Positions 59,904-64,000 of a stretch of DNA of 64,000 nt are shown in pieces. The position numbers and the translations under genes are program-made. The stretch is taken from NCBI RefSeq assembly GCF_019219025.1, contig NZ_JAHUWN010000010.1, forward strand, positions 134,336-198,335, written 5' to 3'. Position 1 is the first letter of the stretch. Each line of letters opens with the position of its first letter. Under the pieces are notes generated by a model. The model ran no database searches and was not told where the DNA came from. It saw nothing but the letters and a program-made list of their open reading frames with translations. This DNA is from Bacillus sp. sid0103. Lineage in GTDB: Bacteria > Bacillota > Bacilli > Bacillales_B > DSM-18226.

Positions 59904-61061
59904 TTATCCCCCGATCTTTTCTTTTGCTGTTTTCCATATGTTGCTCATTTCAGCCTCTTTTAGTGCATCCTCGACACTATTTCTTAAAATAGTCACATGA
60001 CCCATTTTCCGTTTTATTTTCGGAACTTTTTTTCCATATAAATGAATTTTCCAGTCTTTTACCTTTGGAATGCTTTCATTTAAGTTTTCAAGATGTTCTC
60101 CTAATAGATTGACCATAACAGCTGGTTTTAACAACTCCGTACTTCCAAGCGGCCAATTACAGATTGCGCGGATATGTTGTTCAAATTGTGAGGTCTCACA
60201 GGCTTCAATTGAATAATGTCCTGAATTATGAGGCCGTGGTGCTAATTCATTGATGTAAATGGTTCCGTTATTCGTAACAAACATCTCCACAGCAAGCGTA
60301 CCTACTAAACTAAGGGAGTCAGCTAACTGTTTTGCCATCTGAATCGCTGTCTCTTTGGTAATCTCTGAAATTCGCCCCGGAACAATCGTTTTATGTAGCA
60401 TATTTTCTTCATGTTCGTTTTCCGCTACAGGAAAAATCGCTGTTTCACCGTTCTGTTTCCGGGTTACAATAACGGAAATTTCTTTTTCAAACGGGATCCA
60501 TTTTTCTAACACACAGGCTCCGTGGTTGAGAAGCGTCTCTCCTTGGAAAAGATCTTGTTTGTCTTTGATCACTAACTGGCCTTTCCCATCATAACCGCCT
60601 CTGGCTGTTTTTAAAACCGCTGGATAGCCGATTGTTTCTATTTTTAAAAATAAGTCCTCTGTGCTGTAAATATCCTCATATGCAGCTGTCTCTAACCCTG
60701 CCTGTTGAATGGCCCGTTTCTCTTTGATTCGGTCCTGTGTGATTGTTAATAGTTTAGGGCCTTGTGGCACATTCGCCTGTTCACAAAGCCAGTTTAACGT
60801 GTCTGCATCAATGTTTTCAAATTCATAGGTGATGACATCACTGAGTTCCGCTAATTGGCTGATGGCCTCTCGATCACTATAAGCCCCAATCACCTCAACA
60901 TCGGCTATCTGTCCACATGGTGAATTCGCTTCTGGTTCTAACACCGCAATCCGAAAACCCATCGCCTTTGCTGCTAATGTCATCATTCTCCCCAATTGAC
61001 CGCCGCCGATGATTCCAATCGTTGCTCCAGGTAAAATTGTTTTTTCAGACAAGTTGATCAC
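59904..61061 (-). CDS. purK: N5-carboxyaminoimidazole ribonucleotide synthase
   Basis: PurK carboxylates AIR with bicarbonate and ATP to N5-CAIR. The 385-residue ATP-grasp protein starts [25 protein letters not shown], with [15 protein letters not shown] near 148 and [30 protein letters not shown] near 270. The start GTG 61061 lies inside purE (17-base overlap); the ribosome site is weak, suggesting coupling. Confidence 0.97.
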   Translation of the reverse strand: MINLSEKTILPGATIGIIGGGQLGRMMTLAAKAMGFRIAVLEPEANSPCGQIADVEVIGAYSDREAISQLAELSDVITYEFENIDADTLNWLCEQANVPQGPKLLTITQDRIKEKRAIQQAGLETAAYEDIYSTEDLFLKIETIGYPAVLKTARGGYDGKGQLVIKDKQDLFQGETLLNHGACVLEKWIPFEKEISVIVTRKQNGETAIFPVAENEHEENMLHKTIVPGRISEITKETAIQMAKQLADSLSLVGTLAVEMFVTNNGTIYINELAPRPHNSGHYSIEACETSQFEQHIRAICNWPLGSTELLKPAVMVNLLGEHLENLNESIPKVKDWKIHLYGKKVPKIKRKMGHVTILRNSVEDALKEAEMSNIWKTAKEKIGG

Positions 61062-61530
61062 TGCTTTCTATCACATCTTGTTTGGTAGCTTCTCGTTTAG
61101 TTTCTAATTTTTCGGCAAGTTCAAGGTCTTGCGTTGCTAAAATTTGAACAGCCAGTAATCCGGCATTCACGGCACCTGCTTTTCCTATTGCCACTGTGGC
61201 CACCGGTACCCCTCCTGGCATTTGTACGATTGATAGCAAGGAGTCTAAACCGTTTAAGGCTTTAGATGGAGCAGGAACCCCGATGACAGGCAAAGTTGTT
61301 TTCGCCGCCACCATGCCCGGCAAATGAGCTGCCCCGCCGGCTCCGGCAATAATAACTTTAATCCCTTTTCCCCTTGCTTCCTCAGCATAGCTAAACATCA
61401 AATCAGGTGTGCGGTGTGCTGAAACAACCTTTTTTTCATATGGAACTTCAAACTGATCTAGTATATCACACGCATGTCTCATTGTTTCCCAATCCGACGT
61501 GCTCCCCATAATGACACCAACCAGATTCAT
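61045..61530 (-). CDS. purE: N5-CAIR mutase
   Basis: PurE moves the carboxyl group of N5-CAIR to carbon 4, giving CAIR. The 161-residue product has the class I pattern: [53 protein letters not shown] and [39 protein letters not shown] 61530 follows AAGGGGAG; the frame extends to a GTG at 61548. First gene of the operon, after the guanine riboswitch. Confidence 0.98.
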   Translation of the reverse strand: MNLVGVIMGSTSDWETMRHACDILDQFEVPYEKKVVSAHRTPDLMFSYAEEARGKGIKVIIAGAGGAAHLPGMVAAKTTLPVIGVPAPSKALNGLDSLLSIVQMPGGVPVATVAIGKAGAVNAGLLAVQILATQDLELAEKLETKREATKQDVIESSDQLV

Positions 61531-61599
61531 TTCTCTTCTCCCCTTCACGAACTACTAGTTTTGAGATATGTTCTAATCCTTAAGGTTAATCGGCTAAAT

Positions 61600-61656
61600 T
61601 AAAAATGCCCGGACAAATAGCATCTCTGGTAAGAGAAAGCCATTTGTCCGAGCATT
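61600..61656 (-). terminator. expression-platform terminator of the purine riboswitch
   Basis: A long stem (61656-61639 with 61621-61604, 18 positions with few mismatches) is followed by T5 on the minus strand. It lies about 70 bp before the purE start, as in the B. subtilis pur leader. Confidence 0.9.
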
Positions 61657-61728
61657 ATGATGATAATGACATCATAAATTAAGGGGCATCCCCTTATTGT
61701 GCCAGACTTATTGACTTTCCCTCATAGT

Positions 61729-61790
61729 CCAATAATTTACGGTTATTGGGTAGAAACTTATGGGCCATATTCCCATGGATATACGAGGGT
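61729..61790 (-). promoter_or_regulatory. guanine/hypoxanthine riboswitch of the pur operon
   Basis: The minus strand has the full purine aptamer: P1 strand CTCGTATAT.., loop words ATATGG and GTTTCTACC, CCGTAAAT and GGACTATGAG. The base that decides specificity is C in GGACTATG, so it should bind guanine or hypoxanthine, not adenine. Confidence 0.95.
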
Positions 61791-61818
61791 AAAGATAAAT
61801 TGTTTAAATCACTTCTAT

Positions 61819-61847
61819 ATCTTACAATCAACTCATTTAGGTGTCAA
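61819..61847 (-). promoter_or_regulatory. sigma-A promoter of the pur operon
   Basis: A perfect -35 TTGACA (61847-61842) and -10 TAAGAT (61824-61819) are spaced by 17 bases, 30 bp before the aptamer. Confidence 0.88.
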
Positions 61848-61856
61848 CCCAATTAA

Positions 61857-61891
61857 TCGAACAATATTTTCAAATAAAACTTTAATGTTCG
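61857..61891 (-). promoter_or_regulatory. PurR boxes
   Basis: Two facing PurBoxes, CGAACATTA and ATTGTTCG, are spaced 17 bases and lie directly upstream of the -35, as for B. subtilis PurR, which releases DNA when PRPP is high. The outer box touches the stop of the upstream NETI gene. Confidence 0.9.
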
Positions 61892-61895
61892 TGTT

Positions 61896-62093
61896 TTACT
61901 CAATTAGTGTGCCTTCAAAGATAATTTGGCGCGCAGCTGGTTCATAAATGGTTTCTTTTCCTTTTTTTATTTCTTGAAAAATCGGCTTTTCCGTGCGGCG
62001 TACAGGCGTATAGCCCAACTTTTTCATTCTATTCAAGCAGTCCTCAATACTTTCATTTTCCTGTACCTCAAATTGCATTTTCTTCTTTCCCAT
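61896..62093 (-). CDS. yebG: NETI motif protein (YebG-like)
   Basis: The 65-residue product is the small NETI-motif protein found just ahead of purE in many Bacilli: KKKMQFEVQENESIEDCLNRMKKLGYTPVRRTEKPIF, then EPAARQIIFEGTL. Function unknown. ATG 62093 is the family-like start (a TTG at 62099 is slightly better spaced from GTGAGG). It lies 27 bp after the mscS-like gene and probably shares its transcript. Confidence 0.85.
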   Translation of the reverse strand: MGKKKMQFEVQENESIEDCLNRMKKLGYTPVRRTEKPIFQEIKKGKETIYEPAARQIIFEGTLIE

Positions 62094-62120
62094 TGACAAT
62101 AAGTACCTCACTTTCCATCA

Positions 62121-62978
62121 TTATTTTCCCTCTTTTAAAAAAACATTGTCAACCTGTTTTAGCAACATTGTGTCCTCTGCTAGTTTTATATCATAATCAA
62201 ACAAGGTTTGGGCGATAATCCGCCTTGCTTCTTTTGCGGCATCCCAGTAATAGGCATCATCGACAAGGCCCGTAATCGTATATTCTATCCCCCTGTATCC
62301 GGAATTGATTGTGGTCATCCCATATACTTTGAACGGTTCTACCGGGCAGTTTGTTGGGTCTAATTTTAAACAGTCTTCATGCTGTTCATTGATTTTATCG
62401 ACTGCCATCTCGAGAACATCAAACACCCTTTCAGGATTTTCCCGGTAGCTCACCACTACTCTTTCAATCACCCGCATTTGCTCAATATTGAAGTTATGAA
62501 TCTGTTTTACTTCTCCATTGCTAATGGTTAATACCTTACCACTCCATTCTCGTATCTTTAAGAACCTTAATCCTATGTCCACTACGGTTCCATTAAAGGT
62601 ATTATTGATGGTGATAAAATCACCTTTATGCAGTTGTTTTTCATAAATCAAGAAAACTCCCGAGAGAATATCTTTAATGATGCTTTGGGCTCCAAACCCA
62701 ACGATTACACCGACTACCCCGGCCCCAGCCAGTATTCTGCCAAAATTGCTTACATATTGAGATATGGCAAAAAAGATGAAACTAATCGTTGCTGTATATT
62801 TGGTTAACGAGCGGATCATACTTTCAATCGTTTGCTCTTTCCGCTCTTCAATGAAATTGGTCTTTATAAAAAAATTATGAACCGTTTTATTAATAATAAA
62901 GACAATGACCCTTGCAATAATAGCAGCTATTATAATGCTTACCAGCTTATAGTGATGCAAAAATTCCATCCAATTCAT
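62121..62978 (-). CDS. small-conductance mechanosensitive channel (MscS family)
   Basis: The 285-residue membrane protein has three helices (about 12-32, 60-80 and 88-108), the third being the pore helix with GAGVVGVIVGFGAQSIIKDILSGVF, then the MscS beta domain with HKGDFITINNTFNGTVVDIGLRFLKIREWSG. It opens on membrane tension to release solutes on osmotic downshock. B. subtilis YkuT/YhdY are relatives. ATG 62978 follows GAGGTGA. Upstream lies the rRNA operon end, in the same direction. Confidence 0.94.
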   Translation of the reverse strand: MNWMEFLHHYKLVSIIIAAIIARVIVFIINKTVHNFFIKTNFIEERKEQTIESMIRSLTKYTATISFIFFAISQYVSNFGRILAGAGVVGVIVGFGAQSIIKDILSGVFLIYEKQLHKGDFITINNTFNGTVVDIGLRFLKIREWSGKVLTISNGEVKQIHNFNIEQMRVIERVVVSYRENPERVFDVLEMAVDKINEQHEDCLKLDPTNCPVEPFKVYGMTTINSGYRGIEYTITGLVDDAYYWDAAKEARRIIAQTLFDYDIKLAEDTMLLKQVDNVFLKEGK

Positions 62979-63055
62979 CAAATCACCTCAATCATGATTA
63001 GTCTTTGCAATGTTTGCTTGTAAAAACGATTGATGGGAAAATATTTTATAGAATA

Positions 63056-63124
63056 AAAAAAGAACAACTAGATCAGGGACGCTGCTGGCAATTTTTTATC
63101 AACCGATCCAATTGAGTTGTTCTT
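63056..63124 (-). terminator. possible second terminator downstream of the rRNA operon
   Basis: AAGAACAACT and AGTTGTTCTT (63060-63069 with 63115-63124) pair perfectly around a 45-base loop, with T-runs on the minus strand. It would stop read-through from the rRNA operon before mscS. The long loop makes it less certain. Confidence 0.55.
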
Positions 63125-63199
63125 AAATGTAGTTGGCTGTTGAAGCTCTCTTATGGACAATGGATAAGCGGCATCCTCTGTCGAAATTTTACTTTTACA

Positions 63200-63590
63200 T
63201 TGGCTTATGTAACTGATTGTGACCGGTCTTATTGGTGTTCTTGATGCACGAGCACTGTGGACCTTTTAGAGAGAGGCCGTTCTGTTCTTTTTCAGAGTCC
63301 ACGGGCACTGTAAACACTTTAGAGTGACCGGCCTGTACTTTTTTCCGCGTCCACGGTCACTGTGAACCATTCAGAGGGACCGCTCTGTGCTTTTTTCTGC
63401 GTCCTCGGGCACTGTGAACCATTCAGAGGGACCGTTCTGTGCTTTTTTCTTCGTTCACGGGCACTGTGAACCATTCAGAGGGACCGTCCTGTACTTTTTT
63501 CTGCGTCCTCGGGCACTGTGAACCATTCAGAGGGACCGTTCTGTGCTTTTTTCTTCGTTCACGGGCACAGTGAAACTAAATAGTGACTAC
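63200..63590. repeat. 52-bp tandem repeat, about 7 units (array C), after the 5S rRNA
   Basis: The word GCACTGTGAACC or variants recurs at exact 52-bp steps: the TGTG start falls at 63257, 63309, 63361, 63413, 63465 and 63517, with a degenerate unit before and a partial one after (63569). Units contain CAGAGGGACCGTTCTGTGC followed by T6. From 63390 on two unit types alternate (CTGCGTCCTCGGG and CTTCGTTCACGGG), giving a 104-bp higher-order repeat. No ORF. It is located in the spacer between 5S and mscS. Confidence 0.93.
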
Positions 63591-63661
63591 CTCATCACTT
63601 ACTTCCTCATTTTCACCATTATTAACTCACTCATCACCTAATATCCGAACAGTTACAACAA

Positions 63662-63688
63662 CAAAAAAAAACAACCCTCTCGGGTTGT
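63662..63688 (-). terminator. rRNA operon terminator
   Basis: ACAACCC and GGGTTGT pair with a GAGA loop on the minus strand and are followed by T9, 10 bp past the 5S 3' end. Confidence 0.93.
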
Positions 63689-63697
63689 CTTTAGTGT

Positions 63698-63814
<117 letters not shown>

Positions 63815-63891
63815 CTATTTAATTGAGGTATCATTCCCTCAAAACTAGATAATGCAGAAGAAGTTTGTAAACCCGAGATTGCCTTAAAAAT

Positions 63892-64000
63892 GGTTAAGTC
63901 CTCGAACGATTAGTATCAGTCAGCTCCACATGTTACCACGCTTCCACCTCTGACCTATCAACCTGATCATCTTTCAGGGTTCTTACTAGCTTGCGCTATG
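63892..64000 (-). rRNA. rrl: 23S ribosomal RNA, 3' end (cut by window edge)
   Basis: The last ~109 bases of 23S rRNA: on the minus strand CATAGCGCAAGCTAGTAAGA, GAAAGATGATCAGGTTGATA, CGTGGTAACATGTGGAGC and TACTAATCGTTCGAGGACTT appear in order. The rest lies right of the window. The spacer to 5S (63815-63891) holds no tRNA. Confidence 0.97.

Noticed and set aside
61729..61790. Adenine riboswitch
   Set aside because: The discriminating base in GGACTATG is C, not the U of adenine riboswitches, so guanine/hypoxanthine is the correct call.
63200..63590. Possible CRISPR array or origin iterons
   Set aside because: The whole 52-bp unit repeats, so there are no spacers; no replication gene is nearby, and the location is an rRNA operon end.
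63815..63891. tRNA gene in the 23S-5S spacer
   Set aside because: The 77-base spacer has no cloverleaf, TTCGA arm or CCA end.

Overview
The window looks like chromosomal DNA of a low-GC Gram-positive spore-former of the family Bacillaceae, close to the Bacillus/Neobacillus group. Evidence: AT-rich intergenic DNA, strong GGAGG ribosome binding sites, PurR boxes plus a guanine riboswitch ahead of a twelve-gene pur operon, and gene order matching the Bacillus subtilis purE..purD - yerA - yerB - yerC - pcrB - pcrA - ligA - yerH - opuE - gatCAB - dgkB - rlmCD stretch. The genus is inference. There is no prophage, CRISPR array, transposase or plasmid backbone; this is core chromosome with small accessory insertions and many short repeats.

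Layout, left to right. 1-1.4 kb: end of a sensor kinase, a frataxin-like protein gene and a decayed duplicate of its 3' end. 1.8-4.1 kb: TPP riboswitch, thiC and a 55-codon zinc-ligand-like gene (minus). 4.4-9.7 kb: rlmD/rlmCD, two small plus-strand membrane ORFs (one apparently starting at AUU, one frameshifted), pncB and pncA of NAD salvage, and dgkB. 9.9-13.1 kb: a five-gene overlapping operon of an ECF sigma factor, its zinc-finger anti-sigma factor and three membrane proteins. 13.2-19.1 kb: single genes, including plsY-like, putP/opuE-like and a truncated VOC gene. 19.6-22.8 kb: gatCAB. 23-25.4 kb: lysozyme-like, VanZ, OsmC and YueI proteins. 25.7-28.6 kb: glyoxylate shunt (aceB-aceA). 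28.8-33.7 kb: assimilatory/dissimilatory nitrite reductase with siroheme synthesis (nirB-nirD-cobA/hemD-sirC) behind two Fnr-type boxes. 33.9-36.2 kb: unassigned membrane proteins and a lipoprotein. 36.2-37.8 kb: rocA. 37.9-47.7 kb: camS, ligA, pcrA, pcrB, yerC, yerB and an adenine-deaminase-like gene. 48.6-61.9 kb: complete pur operon with its leader. 61.9-63 kb: a NETI protein and an MscS channel. 63.7-64 kb: 5S and the 3' end of 23S rRNA of an rRNA operon pointing left.

Most genes lie on the minus strand. The pur genes convert PRPP to IMP and feed AMP synthesis; the pncA/pncB pair recycles nicotinamide; nirB/nirD needs the siroheme made by the two downstream genes; aceA/aceB bypass the CO2-losing TCA steps.

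The most unusual layer is repetitive. Three intergenic tandem arrays (24.8, 58.4 and 63.2 kb) differ in sequence but share an exact 52-bp period, a T-run in each unit and hairpin potential, with paired changes between units at 58.4 kb. A fourth region (19.08-19.60 kb) carries four copies of a palindrome with a partly conserved tail and coincides with the broken end of a VOC gene. Two further arrays (41 bp and 21 bp) and two copies of a MITE-like element are also present. Several genes have their best ribosome binding site placed for a non-standard start codon (AUU twice, CUG once).
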